Shown here: in pieces, positions 8,119-16,678 of the stretch
Layout of the letters: each line of letters opens with the position of its first letter
How positions within the stretch are numbered: the first letter of the stretch is position 1
Notes under the pieces: generated by a model
The model's input: only the letters and a program-made list of their open reading frames with translations
The model's database searches: none
What the model was told of the DNA's origin: nothing
Made by a program: the position numbers and the translations under genes
NCBI GenBank assembly: GCA_019135895.1
Contig: JAGVVH010000116.1
Span: 1-39,043, forward strand
Length of the DNA: 39,043 bases
Origin: Bacteroidota bacterium
GTDB taxonomy: Bacteria; Bacteroidota; Bacteroidia; Bacteroidales; WCHB1-69
Reading direction: 5' to 3'

Positions 8119-8146
8119 AAAGAGGAGTTAACGCTCCTCTTTTTTT
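8119..8146 (+). terminator. Rho-independent terminator after ssb
   Basis: A perfect stem AGAGGAG/CTCCTCT (8121-8127 with 8134-8140), extended by two A-T pairs, closes a six-base loop TTAACG and runs into a T tract (8140-8146). It lies 25 bases after the ssb stop. Confidence 0.9.
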
Positions 8147-8181
8147 ATGCTCTTTACAACAAATAGAAATGAAAAGTTAAC

Positions 8182-8189
8182 TATCTTTG
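8182..8189 (+). promoter_or_regulatory. -7 box upstream of tRNA-Arg
   Basis: TATCTTTG, identical to the ssb -7 box, ends 10 bases before the mature tRNA 5' end. No clear TTG is seen at the -33 distance. The position fits initiation a few bases upstream of the tRNA. Confidence 0.6.
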
Positions 8190-8199
8190 CAAACTTTTA

Positions 8200-8271
8200 G
8201 GCCTTGTAGTTCAATGGATAGAACGGAAGTTTCCTAAACTTTAAATTCGGGTTCGATTCCCGGCGAGGCTA
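8200..8271 (+). tRNA. tRNA-Arg (anticodon CCT, reads AGG)
   Basis: All arms fold. The acceptor stem is AGCCTTG (8200-8206) with CGAGGCT (8264-8270). The D stem is GTTC/GAAC with loop AATGGATA. The anticodon stem is GAAGT/ACTTT around loop TTCCTAA, with CCT at 8233-8235. The T arm has the TTCGATT loop (8252-8258). The discriminator is A8271. No CCA is encoded (the next bases are CAA), so CCA is added after transcription. The gene stands alone between ssb and the convergent mnmG. A scan for integration remnants next to its 3' end found nothing obvious. Confidence 0.96.
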
Positions 8272-8272
8272 C

Positions 8273-8290
8273 AAATAAGTTGCTTATTTT
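8273..8290. terminator. AT-rich hairpin after tRNA-Arg
   Basis: AAATAAG (8273-8279) pairs with CTTATTT (8283-8289) over a three-base loop, with A before it and T after it. It is self-complementary and could end the tRNA transcript or the convergent mnmG operon. The stem is weak, so the role is uncertain. The remaining gap to 8448 is AT-rich and holds no gene that I can see. Confidence 0.4.
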
Positions 8291-8448
8291 TAAGATGTTA
8301 TGAAATTTTGTTTCTAAGGCTATTTTTTTGATTATTCCATGTCTAAATATCAAAAATTTTTAAAAGCTTTTTATTTTTGATTTTTTTGAATCTAGCCTTT
8401 TAACTTGTTGTTTATTAGCGTGTTATAAAAATGGATGATTATTTCTTT

Positions 8449-10317
8449 TCAATGGCGAAGATAAATCATAAGGGCGGCAATGTCTGAAGGGTTCACTCCA
8501 CTAATCCTTGAAGCTTGCCCAAGATTGCCGGGTTTAATCTTAGCCAATTTTTCTCGCGCTTCCATTGACAATGACGAAAATTGATAATAATCAGTCTCCG
8601 GTGAAATTTTTATATTATCAAGTTGTGTCATCTTTTGTGCAAGCTCCTCTTCTTTAAGAATATAATTAGCATATTTAATGAGTGTTTCTGCATTTAGAAT
8701 TTCCTCCTCTTTTGCTTCAATTAGTTTTAAAAAATTACGAAGCGGTTCTGCATATTTTATGAGATCTTCGATGGTAACCTGTGGCCGAAGAAGTAAAGAG
8801 TCATATTTAATTTTTTGTGTAAGCGGGGGTGTTTGCTGTGATTTTAAAAATTCATTAATATTAAGAGGATCTGCATGATTAGTTTTTAAAAAATGAATGA
8901 TAACCTTTTGTTTTTCCTTTTTGTTTATCATTCTATCCAAATAATAATCAGAAATTAATCCTAACTTATGGCCAATAGGAGAAAGCCGTTCGTCAGCATT
9001 GTCTTGTCGAAGTAAAATCCTATATTCTGCGCGAGAAGTAAACATTCTGTATGGATCCTGAACTCCTTTTGTCACTAAATCATCTATTAGGACTCCAATA
9101 TAAGCCTGATCTCTGCCCAATATAAGTGGCTCTTCTCCCTTTAATGATTGCGAAGCATTAATTCCTGCAATTAGGCCTTGGCAAGCGGCTTCTTCATAAC
9201 CTGTAGTTCCATTAATTTGCCCTGCAAGATATAAATTTGATAAAATATTTGATTCCAGAGAGAGCTTCAGTTGAGTCGGATCAAAAAAATCATATTCAAT
9301 TGCATATCCCGGGCGTAATATCTTTGCATTTTGCATCCCGGGTATAAATTTTAAAGCATCATACTGTACTGATTCCGGAAGGGAAGAAGAAAACCCATTT
9401 AGATAAAATTCGTTGGTGTTGGATCCTTCCGGTTCCAAGAAAAGTTGATGTCTGTCCCTTTGCCCAAAACGCTGAATCTTATCTTCAATAGATGGGCAAT
9501 ACCTGGGACCCTGACCCATTATTCTGCCATTAAATAGGGGTGATAAATCAAATCCTGTCTTTAAAATATCATGTGTTTTAGAATTTGTATAAGTTATCCA
9601 ACAACTCAACTGATGTGTTAAGCCCGGAGTATCAGTAAAAGAAAATTTTCCGGGATTGTCATCTCCTTTTTGTTCTTCCATTTGAGAAAAATCCACACTA
9701 CGACCATCTATTCTAACCGGTGTGCCGGTTTTAAGTTTGCGAACATTAAATCCAAGGTCTTGTATTTGATCGGATAAAAAGGAAGATGCGGGTTCCCCGA
9801 GTCGGCCTCCGGAAAAATTAATTTCTCCAATATGAATTTTCCCATTAAGAAAAGTGCCATTCGTTAAAATAATTTTTTTGGCAAAAATAGAAAGTCCTTG
9901 TAGCGTCTGAACACCCAAAACCTTATCCCCGTCCACCAGGAGTTTCTCCACAGTGTCTTGACGCAAATCAAGATTATTTTGTGTTTCTATAATCCTTTTC
10001 CAAAAAAGAGAAAAAGCATATTTGTCACATTGTGCACGAGGACTCCACATTGCGGGTCCTTTTGACCTATTTAACATTCTAAATTGAATCATGGTGTTGT
10101 CTGTTACAATCCCGGACATTCCACCAAGAGCATCAATTTCTCTGATTATTTGACCTTTTGCAATTCCTCCCATTGCAGGATTGCAGGACATTTGAGCCAC
10201 TAAAGCCAGATTCATTGTAATTAGCAACGTTTTGGATCCCAGTTTGGCTGCAGCCACCGCAGCTTCACATCCTGCATGCCCCGCTCCAACCACAATAATA
10301 TCATATGCTAAATTCAT
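8449..10317 (-). CDS. mnmG: tRNA uridine-34 5-carboxymethylaminomethyl modification enzyme MnmG (GidA)
   Basis: The 622-residue flavoprotein starts with the FAD-binding Rossmann motif [10 protein letters not shown] (11-20). It contains the family signatures [21 protein letters not shown] and [10 protein letters not shown], the cysteine-bearing [25 protein letters not shown] and the C-terminal SREEEK-like helical domain ending near [18 protein letters not shown]. With MnmE it installs the cmnm5 group at the wobble uridine of several tRNAs, using methylenetetrahydrofolate. The length is normal. It is the last gene of a six-gene minus-strand unit, 39 bases after ybeY. MnmE is not in this window. 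Confidence 0.97.
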   Translation of the reverse strand: MNLAYDIIVVGAGHAGCEAAVAAAKLGSKTLLITMNLALVAQMSCNPAMGGIAKGQIIREIDALGGMSGIVTDNTMIQFRMLNRSKGPAMWSPRAQCDKYAFSLFWKRIIETQNNLDLRQDTVEKLLVDGDKVLGVQTLQGLSIFAKKIILTNGTFLNGKIHIGEINFSGGRLGEPASSFLSDQIQDLGFNVRKLKTGTPVRIDGRSVDFSQMEEQKGDDNPGKFSFTDTPGLTHQLSCWITYTNSKTHDILKTGFDLSPLFNGRIMGQGPRYCPSIEDKIQRFGQRDRHQLFLEPEGSNTNEFYLNGFSSSLPESVQYDALKFIPGMQNAKILRPGYAIEYDFFDPTQLKLSLESNILSNLYLAGQINGTTGYEEAACQGLIAGINASQSLKGEEPLILGRDQAYIGVLIDDLVTKGVQDPYRMFTSRAEYRILLRQDNADERLSPIGHKLGLISDYYLDRMINKKEKQKVIIHFLKTNHADPLNINEFLKSQQTPPLTQKIKYDSLLLRPQVTIEDLIKYAEPLRNFLKLIEAKEEEILNAETLIKYANYILKEEELAQKMTQLDNIKISPETDYYQFSSLSMEAREKLAKIKPGNLGQASRISGVNPSDIAALMIYLRH

Positions 10318-10356
10318 TTTCCTTGTGAAACAAAATTATAATTGGTTAATCTTCTT

Positions 10357-10791
10357 TTAATTAACAATAGTTTGGGAAATTTGTTTGAACAAATTAATTG
10401 CCCATTCTTCCTTCTTTCTCATATTTAAAGCTGCGTTTTTGGTTTTGTCTTTATACCCACAAAGATGAAAAATTCCGTGCGACAAAACTCTCAGAAGTTC
10501 ATCCTGAAATGTTGCTCCAAATATTTCAGAGTTTTCTCTTACCCTTGTTATACTTATATATATGTCTCCTGAAAGCACCCCTTCATTGCTATAATCAAAA
10601 GTAATGATATCAGTAAAATCATCGTGCTTGAGAAATTGCTGATTGATTTTTAACAGGTATTTATCATCACAAAAAATGTAATTAATTTCTCCCGTTTTGA
10701 AATGCTCACATGCAATAATTGATTTAATCCAGTTTTTATATGAATTTTTTGAGGAAAGAGTAAAAGTAGTTTCAAAATTAAATCTTATCAT
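10357..10791 (-). CDS. ybeY: Endoribonuclease / rRNA maturation factor YbeY
   Basis: The 144-residue protein carries the UPF0054 core: the strand TDIITFDYSNEGVLSGDIYI and the helix ELLRVLSHGIFHLCGYKDKT. YbeY acts in 16S rRNA 3' processing and ribosome quality control and binds a metal through three histidines in HGxxHLxGYDH. Here the first two histidines are kept (HGIFHLCGY), but the third position reads KDK instead of DH. I recall the same GYKDK in other Bacteroidota, so this is probably a lineage variant rather than decay. It lies between the HATPase-like gene (67 bases upstream) and mnmG (39 bases downstream), a conserved neighbourhood in the phylum. Confidence 0.92.
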   Translation of the reverse strand: MIRFNFETTFTLSSKNSYKNWIKSIIACEHFKTGEINYIFCDDKYLLKINQQFLKHDDFTDIITFDYSNEGVLSGDIYISITRVRENSEIFGATFQDELLRVLSHGIFHLCGYKDKTKNAALNMRKKEEWAINLFKQISQTIVN

Positions 10792-10858
10792 TGCCGTATA
10801 TATTGCCCCCTAAACAGATCTTTATCACCAACTCTATTTTTGATTGGCTTCTGATGTT

Positions 10859-11305
10859 TTAGTTCTTCTTAATAGAATTTGTTTTTTCAATTTGCTTTTC
10901 TTTTGTAATGGTTCTTAGGGATTTAATATAGGGTTTCACGTGAAATTCCATGTAAAGCTCCTTGTCGTCTTCTTTAAACTCAAGCTCATCCACTAAGAGC
11001 ATCGAAAAAAGAGGGTCTTGTAAATTATTTTCTTCAGAAAACTGAATGTCTTGTTTTAATTTTATCAAAGATTTGTTAGCTCCTATTATAACTGCGATTT
11101 TTTCAGGTTCTACCAAAAAATTTATTGTTATCCTAAAATCCTCCTGAGAGGAATCAATAATGTATTCAAGAATATTCTCTATAGCCATGGAGATTGTTCC
11201 AAAATGATCTTGCAATTGAAACTCCTCGCTAATGTTTTCTACCATTCTTAATGTTTCAAACTGTGCAGTAGTTGGGTCTGAAACGGTTAATTCAAAATTA
11301 TACAT
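10859..11305 (-). CDS. Small HATPase-like (anti-sigma-factor kinase-type) protein
   Basis: The 148-residue protein has no signal peptide or membrane segment. An N-terminal helix (TAQFETLRMVENISEEFQLQ) is followed by FGTISMAIENILEYIIDSSQ, which resembles the N box of GHKL/HATPase_c_2 proteins of the anti-sigma factor/SpoIIAB type. It then has the strand ITINFLVEPEKIAVIIGANK. The downstream glycine-rich ATP-lid motifs are not obvious, so ATP binding is uncertain. The C-terminus is a lysine-rich tail. The gene starts seven bases after the DUF4175 gene and precedes ybeY. I recall small ATP-binding proteins at this position in other Bacteroidota. The function is unknown; a regulatory role is inference only. 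Confidence 0.65.
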   Translation of the reverse strand: MYNFELTVSDPTTAQFETLRMVENISEEFQLQDHFGTISMAIENILEYIIDSSQEDFRITINFLVEPEKIAVIIGANKSLIKLKQDIQFSEENNLQDPLFSMLLVDELEFKEDDKELYMEFHVKPYIKSLRTITKEKQIEKTNSIKKN

Positions 11306-11312
11306 GGCTTTT

Positions 11313-14300
11313 CTATTCTATGTTAAATAAATATTTGGTTACTTTATCCTTATAATAATAATTGAGACTTGGTGGCATGCGGTTAAGCATTTCGGTCTGC
11401 TTTTGATTATCTTTGTCTATTTTCCACTCTCTTGGAGGGTTGGGGTTTTGAATATCTTTACCTTCTATAGATTCTCTTTTTTCTTCTTTTTCGCGTTGCA
11501 TATCTGCTTTTTCGCTTTCAAGCAAACGGGTTTCAATATTTTTTTGTCGATTAATGGTTTGTTGTGTGATGGTTTTATTTACCAACTCTTTTTCGGTCTT
11601 TTCCATCTCTTTTATTAACTGATCTATCGTTTTATCCCCTATTCCCTTATCTGATTTAAGCTGGTTTTGGTAATCTTCCATCATTTTGCGAATAGCTTCT
11701 TGTTGCGCCGCCATTCTTGCAAACTGCTCATTAATACTTTGCCGACCTTGTTGCTGGGGCTTTCCGGGGCTGTTTTCTCCTTGCTGTTCCATAGACCTTT
11801 TTAATGCTTCCATTTGTCTGTTTAATTGCTGTTGGAGTTCTTTTGCAGACTTTGGCTTTCCCTTACCTCCCGGATTACTGCAAGAGCCTTTTCCGCTTTT
11901 TTTATTTTTGCAATTTTTACATTCACTCTCTTTTTTCTTCATCTCTTTCATTGACTCGGCAAGCATTAAGGACAAATTATTCATGGAAGTGAGAACAAAT
12001 TGTTGATTCGTTGCGGCTTGCTTTAGTTGGCGGTTGTTAATATTGGTTTGTGCCTGCATCAAATATTCGTTAATTTTGGTCACTTCTCTCTGAATAAAGG
12101 GCTTAACTGATGTTTGGCGCCTTGCTAATGCAGAAAGAGAATCTTCTATCAGGCGCATGTGTTCCTTTATTGTAAATTGATCCCGTATTATTTCGGATAG
12201 TTGCGATGATCGCATGTTGGTTCCTTGCAGAATGTTCATATTGTCTTCCTGATTAAAGGAAATTAAAACCAAATTGTGTAAGATTTGACGCAAGGTTTCG
12301 ATGTCTTCTGAAATGTTTTCTTCATCACTGTCAAGTTTGTCATTTTCCATCTGATCTGCCAGTTTTTCCATATCATCCGCAGCTTCAATTTGTTTTTCTT
12401 TTGCCTTTCCCCTATTGTTCTTATTAATTGATGCCTTGCTTTCTTGCATTGATTGCATAATTTTGTTTTGCAATTCGTTAGTGTTGGTCATCTTGTTTGG
12501 GTCCTCTAACTCTTTGTTGAGTGACTGCAAATTTTGGATATCTTCTTGTAATTTTTTAAATTCGTTTTCTATCTCTTGTTGTTTTTCCAAAAGATTGTTT
12601 TTATCAATGTTTTTTTGTTCTGTTTGCTTTGATAAAAAATTTTGTTCTTGAGATAATTCTTTGGCTTTTTCAATTACGTCGTTGTATTTTTTTTCAAATT
12701 CAAGTTGTTTGAATAATTGTAGTTGTTGATCAAGAGATTTATTAATATCCTCCGTTTTTAATTTCATCTTATCCATTGCATCTTTAATTTGATCCTTGTT
12801 CTGTTGATTGATCAATTCATTCATTTTTTCGAGAAGTTCTTTTAGTTCATCTGACAGAATATCTTCAAATCTTTTTTGTAAATCTTCCTGTTTTTTTAGG
12901 ATTTCAGGAGTAATTTCTTTATATAAATCTTCTATAGCTTGTTGTTGTTTTTGCTTTTCTTTTAATTCACTAATCTTGCTTTTTAATTCATTGTAATCGT
13001 TGAGCAGTTTTTCAAGTTTCTTTTTATCTTGCCAAGTGGGGGTGTTGTTCTGAATAATCTGCTTTTTTAATTTATCAATTTCTTTTAATAAGTCCTTCGA
13101 TTCGCTTACCAGTGATTCAATCTCGGATTTTGTTTGCAAATTGTTATTATCTATTTCATTATCAATCTCTTCCATTGTTTTAACTTGAAAGTTTTGTGTG
13201 GGTGTTTGGCTTAACTTATTCCCGTTAACCGCATCGTTATCCCTAACTTCAAAATGATAAGAAATTTTTTGACCAGGGGATATTTGTAATGTCCCTGCAT
13301 CAAAATAAAAGTAATAATCTTGAATTGTATTTTGTTTATTTATCTGTATATCTACACTTTTACCAGATTCAAGAAGGTTGTTTTTTTCGTCATACTTAGA
13401 ATAGACAAACTTCAAATTGCTAAAACCATAATCATCTTTGATAACCCCTTTAAAATAAACCCGATCTTCAATTAAAGAATCTTTTTGGCTTTCAACGTGA
13501 ATCTCGGGATATAAATCTTTAATTACCGTTATTGAATGAGATAAAGTGTCTTTGCTGATAAAAAATTTATTCGTATTTACAACATTGTATAGAAAAGATG
13601 TTTTTGCAACAAGGGCTGTTGAATAAATGTCGTTCGAAGAAACAAGCGTTTGAGATTGGTTGTTATAATTAAATAATAGCTTATCTGTATTTTTGGTATA
13701 AAAACTCCAGCTTATAGTGGTTCCTTCGGGAACAACTACGTCTCCGTTATTTTCGATTATATCATCGATTTTATTAAGATAATCCGGATAAGAAAGTCGC
13801 AGAACAAAGCTAATGGTGACGGGTTTGGGAAGAACATTTAAAACATAGGAATTAGAAACAACCTCATCGGTATAAATTTTAAAAGCTATATTTTTATGAA
13901 CATTAAAAAAAGTGTAGGAAAAGTCTATATTGCTGTTTTTAACGCATTTATAGCTTTTATTGTCAATCATAAGAAAGAGCTCTTCCGGTGTTTCTTTTCC
14001 AACAACTTTTATTTTTAAAGTAAAATCTTCTTGTTGAAAAACGGTTAGTTTTGGATTGACAACTTCAAATTGGTAAGGCGTTGGTTTTTCATAATAATTA
14101 TTATAGTTTACTATACGGCGAGTAGAGTCTGTAAATATTTCGCTTTTAGTAGAATAAATAAGAATAAAAAGACAAATCGGAATTGTCACCCACTTCAAAT
14201 ATTTTTTGGATTTGTGAAAGGGAATAGCCTTTACGAAAGAAAAAGGCTTTATTTCTACAATTTTAGTATCAATAGCCGCCAACAACAAATCGCGACTTTT

Positions 14301-14678
14301 GTATTCATTTTCAGAAAGTTGTCTTTCTAATTGAACGACATTCAACAATTTATCATCTATTTCCGGAAAATGATTTCCAATAATTCTGGCCACCTGCTCA
14401 GAAGATATTTGTTTACCGAAACCCAAAATTTTTAAAACAGGTATTATTACATAAAAGAAAAGGGTTGTTAAAAAAATTGCGAGAAAAGAAAAGAAAAAGA
14501 TAGATCTAATAATTGTATTAAAATAGGAAAAATATTCTAAAACTGCGTAGACAATAAAAGTAATCAGCGTAATCAAGACAAATAGAATCGCGCCTTTATA
14601 TAGTTTATTAAGATAGAATTTCTTTATAAACTCCTTTAGTTTGTTTCGAATGAGTTCTTGATTAGAATACATAGTCAT
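11313..14678 (-). CDS. DUF4175-family membrane protein with long coiled coils
   Basis: The 1121-residue protein has two N-terminal transmembrane helices (about 25-50 and 55-82) and a third at about 161-178. These are followed by an extracytoplasmic beta-rich region (about 190-510, with Ig-like strands such as FVLRLSYPDYLNKI). A very long Lys/Glu/Gln-rich coiled-coil region (about 515-1080) includes a small cysteine cluster (Cys920, Cys923, Cys933). The C-terminus ends MPPSLNYYYKDKVTKYLFNI. The layout matches DUF4175 proteins of Bacteroidota, whose function is unknown; a structural or tethering role across the periplasm is inference. The start ATG overlaps the stop of the upstream LUD gene by four bases (ATGA), suggesting translational coupling; an alternative ATG lies two codons in. 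Confidence 0.85.
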   Translation of the reverse strand: MTMYSNQELIRNKLKEFIKKFYLNKLYKGAILFVLITLITFIVYAVLEYFSYFNTIIRSIFFFSFLAIFLTTLFFYVIIPVLKILGFGKQISSEQVARIIGNHFPEIDDKLLNVVQLERQLSENEYKSRDLLLAAIDTKIVEIKPFSFVKAIPFHKSKKYLKWVTIPICLFILIYSTKSEIFTDSTRRIVNYNNYYEKPTPYQFEVVNPKLTVFQQEDFTLKIKVVGKETPEELFLMIDNKSYKCVKNSNIDFSYTFFNVHKNIAFKIYTDEVVSNSYVLNVLPKPVTISFVLRLSYPDYLNKIDDIIENNGDVVVPEGTTISWSFYTKNTDKLLFNYNNQSQTLVSSNDIYSTALVAKTSFLYNVVNTNKFFISKDTLSHSITVIKDLYPEIHVESQKDSLIEDRVYFKGVIKDDYGFSNLKFVYSKYDEKNNLLESGKSVDIQINKQNTIQDYYFYFDAGTLQISPGQKISYHFEVRDNDAVNGNKLSQTPTQNFQVKTMEEIDNEIDNNNLQTKSEIESLVSESKDLLKEIDKLKKQIIQNNTPTWQDKKKLEKLLNDYNELKSKISELKEKQKQQQAIEDLYKEITPEILKKQEDLQKRFEDILSDELKELLEKMNELINQQNKDQIKDAMDKMKLKTEDINKSLDQQLQLFKQLEFEKKYNDVIEKAKELSQEQNFLSKQTEQKNIDKNNLLEKQQEIENEFKKLQEDIQNLQSLNKELEDPNKMTNTNELQNKIMQSMQESKASINKNNRGKAKEKQIEAADDMEKLADQMENDKLDSDEENISEDIETLRQILHNLVLISFNQEDNMNILQGTNMRSSQLSEIIRDQFTIKEHMRLIEDSLSALARRQTSVKPFIQREVTKINEYLMQAQTNINNRQLKQAATNQQFVLTSMNNLSLMLAESMKEMKKKESECKNCKNKKSGKGSCSNPGGKGKPKSAKELQQQLNRQMEALKRSMEQQGENSPGKPQQQGRQSINEQFARMAAQQEAIRKMMEDYQNQLKSDKGIGDKTIDQLIKEMEKTEKELVNKTITQQTINRQKNIETRLLESEKADMQREKEEKRESIEGKDIQNPNPPREWKIDKDNQKQTEMLNRMPPSLNYYYKDKVTKYLFNIE

Positions 14679-15760
14679 TGATTTGTTTTAGGCGTAGAGT
14701 GTAATATATTAAAGAAGGGATCTTTTTGATCTAAAAAATATTTGTAAAGTTTCTTGTTTTTACTAAAATACTTTCTGATAAATAAATAGCGACCAATTTG
14801 ATTGCTTTTTTTATTCATTTTGTTCCTTTTGGAAAAAACTTTCATTAAATCGTTTGAGTTTTCGCGATAAGATTTTCCATTTGCTAATTCCATCTCGGCA
14901 ATCAAAAGATCAGTAAAAGGAATCTGAACCGGACAAACCTCGTTACAATTTCCACACATCGTGGTGTTTTGAAAAATATTCTGATTCCTTAAATTTTCCG
15001 CATGACAATTATTTTTGATTAAATCAATTGGAGAAAATTTATTGGTAATACTATAAACAGGACATACCGATTTACAATTTCCACAATCTATACAATAAAG
15101 AGCCTCCCGTAAAAAATTGTTTTCCAAAATTTTGGTCTTACCATTATCATAAAGATAAACTTCAATATTTACATTTTCTTTTGAATAAGAACTGTTGAAC
15201 GAAGAGTGAAAAGCCTCCTTAATAATTCGTTGAATGGGAGAACTGATTATCTTGATATCATTAGGAAAAGGGTTTGGTTGTTTGTTTAGATATTTTAGAT
15301 GTAAAATCGTGTCCAAATCATTTTGACGAATAAGTAATTTATTTATGTCTAGTATTATAACTAAATTAGATACCTTATTAAAAAGATTTTTACTTTTTTT
15401 ATCAATAAGAACGACTGATCCTGTTTCAACAATTCCGAAATCTGCTTCTACAACCAATAAATCAGCAATTTCCCCACTGTTTTCAAAATCATTAATAGAA
15501 ACTATTTTTACAAGAGAATTATTCTGAAGAATAATTTCAGGAATTTTTGATAAATCAAAACTTACTTTATTAAAATGCTTTTTAGGTAAATTGGATAAAA
15601 GAGCTTCTCCTAATTCTTCTTCATCAACTATCCATTGAACTTTAATATGTTTTGAAGAAATAGATGATTCAAATGCTAAGAGATGCTTTTCCATTTCTTC
15701 AATAAAAGAATGGCGAATAAAATTGGCTCTCGTTTTTATAAATTGAAGATCCTTTTGCAT
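14675..15760 (-). CDS. LUD-domain protein with ferredoxin-type iron-sulfur domain (LutB-like, short form)
   Basis: From the ATG at 15758-15760 the product is 361 residues; a GTG one codon earlier is possible. Residues about 40-190 form a LUD domain (VVEADFGIVETGSVVLID). The C-terminal part has a full C-x2-C-x2-C-x3-CP set (Cys223, 226, 229, 233) and a second C-x2-C-x3-CP set (Cys269, 272, 276), with Cys252 as a possible fourth ligand, so two [4Fe-4S] clusters are likely. LutB with LutA and LutC oxidises L-lactate, but LutB is usually about 450-480 residues and neither LutA nor LutC is here. Its linkage to DUF4175 (four-base overlap) and rpiB (15 bases to this start) points to another redox role. 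Lactate use is not supported by context. Confidence 0.8.
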   Translation of the reverse strand: MQKDLQFIKTRANFIRHSFIEEMEKHLLAFESSISSKHIKVQWIVDEEELGEALLSNLPKKHFNKVSFDLSKIPEIILQNNSLVKIVSINDFENSGEIADLLVVEADFGIVETGSVVLIDKKSKNLFNKVSNLVIILDINKLLIRQNDLDTILHLKYLNKQPNPFPNDIKIISSPIQRIIKEAFHSSFNSSYSKENVNIEVYLYDNGKTKILENNFLREALYCIDCGNCKSVCPVYSITNKFSPIDLIKNNCHAENLRNQNIFQNTTMCGNCNEVCPVQIPFTDLLIAEMELANGKSYRENSNDLMKVFSKRNKMNKKSNQIGRYLFIRKYFSKNKKLYKYFLDQKDPFFNILHSTPKTNQ

Positions 15761-15775
15761 CACTTTTATCTTCCG

Positions 15776-16201
15776 TTAAATATTTATTTTATTTACCCTG
15801 CGAAGGTGGCGCCCTCCTTCAAAATCTGTAGAAAAAAATGTGTTAATAATATCAAAGGCTTGTTCTTGGGAGATAAACCTCCCCGGTAAAGCCAAAATAT
15901 TGGCATTGTTGTGTTTCCGAGCTAAAGATGCAATTTCGGGAGACCAACAGAGGGCGGCCCGAACATTTGGGTGTTTGTTGGCAGTCATTGCAACTCCATT
16001 TCCGGAACCACAAATAATAATCCCCATTAATTCACTATTTAAAGATATTTTTTCTGCCATGGGGTGAATATAATCAGGATAATCAACGCTTTCCCAAGAA
16101 TTTGTTCCATAATCTTCCCATTCACAAAAGGAAGAAAAATGAAATTTAATTTCTTCTTTCAATTCAAATCCTGCATGATCTGATGCAATTAATACTTTCA
16201 T
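15776..16201 (-). CDS. rpiB: Ribose-5-phosphate isomerase B
   Basis: From the ATG at 16199-16201 the protein is 141 residues, the usual RpiB length; the frame extends nine codons further upstream, but MKVLIASDHAGFELKEEIKF is the family N-terminus. The catalytic cysteine lies in GIIICGSGNGVAMTANKHPN. The segment VRAALCWSPEIASLARKHNN and the LALPGRFI motif complete the fold. The enzyme interconverts ribose 5-phosphate and ribulose 5-phosphate in the pentose phosphate pathway. It appears to be the promoter-proximal gene of the minus-strand operon that ends with mnmG; the LUD gene follows after 15 bases. Confidence 0.96.
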   Translation of the reverse strand: MKVLIASDHAGFELKEEIKFHFSSFCEWEDYGTNSWESVDYPDYIHPMAEKISLNSELMGIIICGSGNGVAMTANKHPNVRAALCWSPEIASLARKHNNANILALPGRFISQEQAFDIINTFFSTDFEGGRHLRRVNKINI

Positions 16202-16225
16202 ATCTTTATTTTTTTTCTTGCTTTG

Positions 16226-16233
16226 CAAAAATA
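16226..16233 (-). promoter_or_regulatory. -7 box for the rpiB-LUD-DUF4175-HATPase-ybeY-mnmG operon
   Basis: On the minus strand the bases read TATTTTTG, a match to TAnnTTTG, ending 24 bases upstream of the preferred rpiB start. The box falls inside the upstream extension of the rpiB frame, which supports the shorter start. No good -33 TTG is visible. Confidence 0.6.
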
Positions 16234-16669
16234 CAATATAATTGTAATATATAAATTATATCTTATAAAACAAAAATTAAAATAATATAACTACTTGAAA
16301 ATAATGAAATTAATAATATATGTTTATAACCTTAGTCTATTGTTAACAATGAATATTGATATCCTGTTTATAAAATATGAAAACTTTATTTTTTCTAAAA
16401 AATTCTTTTTTATGAAATAATATCCATTGATACTAACAAAAATTACAAACCAAAATAAATAGAATTTCTTATTAACAATTATAAACAAAACAATAAACAA
16501 TTTCATTTTATTTTATTGAATTAATGACTTTTAAAAATATATTTTAGTTAATATCATGTTCATAAAAAGAAAGAAAAAAGAATAAAAAGAATTTATTCAC
16601 GTTATCAACATCAACTATAATCATTATTATATTTATTAAAAAGAAAAGAAGAAAATAAATGAAAAAATG

Positions 16670-16677
16670 TAATTTTG
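16670..16677 (+). promoter_or_regulatory. -7 box immediately upstream of the 16679 gene
   Basis: TAATTTTG matches TAnnTTTG but ends one base before the first ATG (16679) and four bases before the second (16682). If used, transcription would begin at or just after the start codons, giving a leaderless or near-leaderless message, or it would mean the real start is further in. Confidence 0.45.
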
Positions 16678-16678
16678 C

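Larger units (their letters stand above)
16202..16678. other. Gene-free, extremely AT-rich divergent intergenic region
   Basis: This 477-base gap separates the minus-strand rpiB operon from the plus-strand block. It is visibly poorer in G and C than its neighbours. It contains a perfect 12-base palindrome ATTGTTAACAAT (16339-16350), three copies of TTATAAACA (complement at 16321-16329 and 16365-16373; direct at 16479-16487) and TTATCAACA (16602-16610), one mismatch from the DnaA-box consensus TTATCCACA. Both flanking promoters' -7 boxes lie at its edges. A 60-codon open frame on the minus strand (16324-16506) looks like chance AT-rich sequence. Confidence 0.7.

Noticed and set aside
8200..8448. 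Integration site of a mobile element at the tRNA-Arg 3' end
   Set aside because: No integrase, no repeat of the tRNA 3' end and no compositional break follow; mnmG is core genome.
16324..16506. 60-codon minus-strand open frame in the AT-rich gap
   Set aside because: Composition is Phe/Ile/Lys/Asn-rich as expected from random AT-rich DNA; no signal, motif or promoter supports it.
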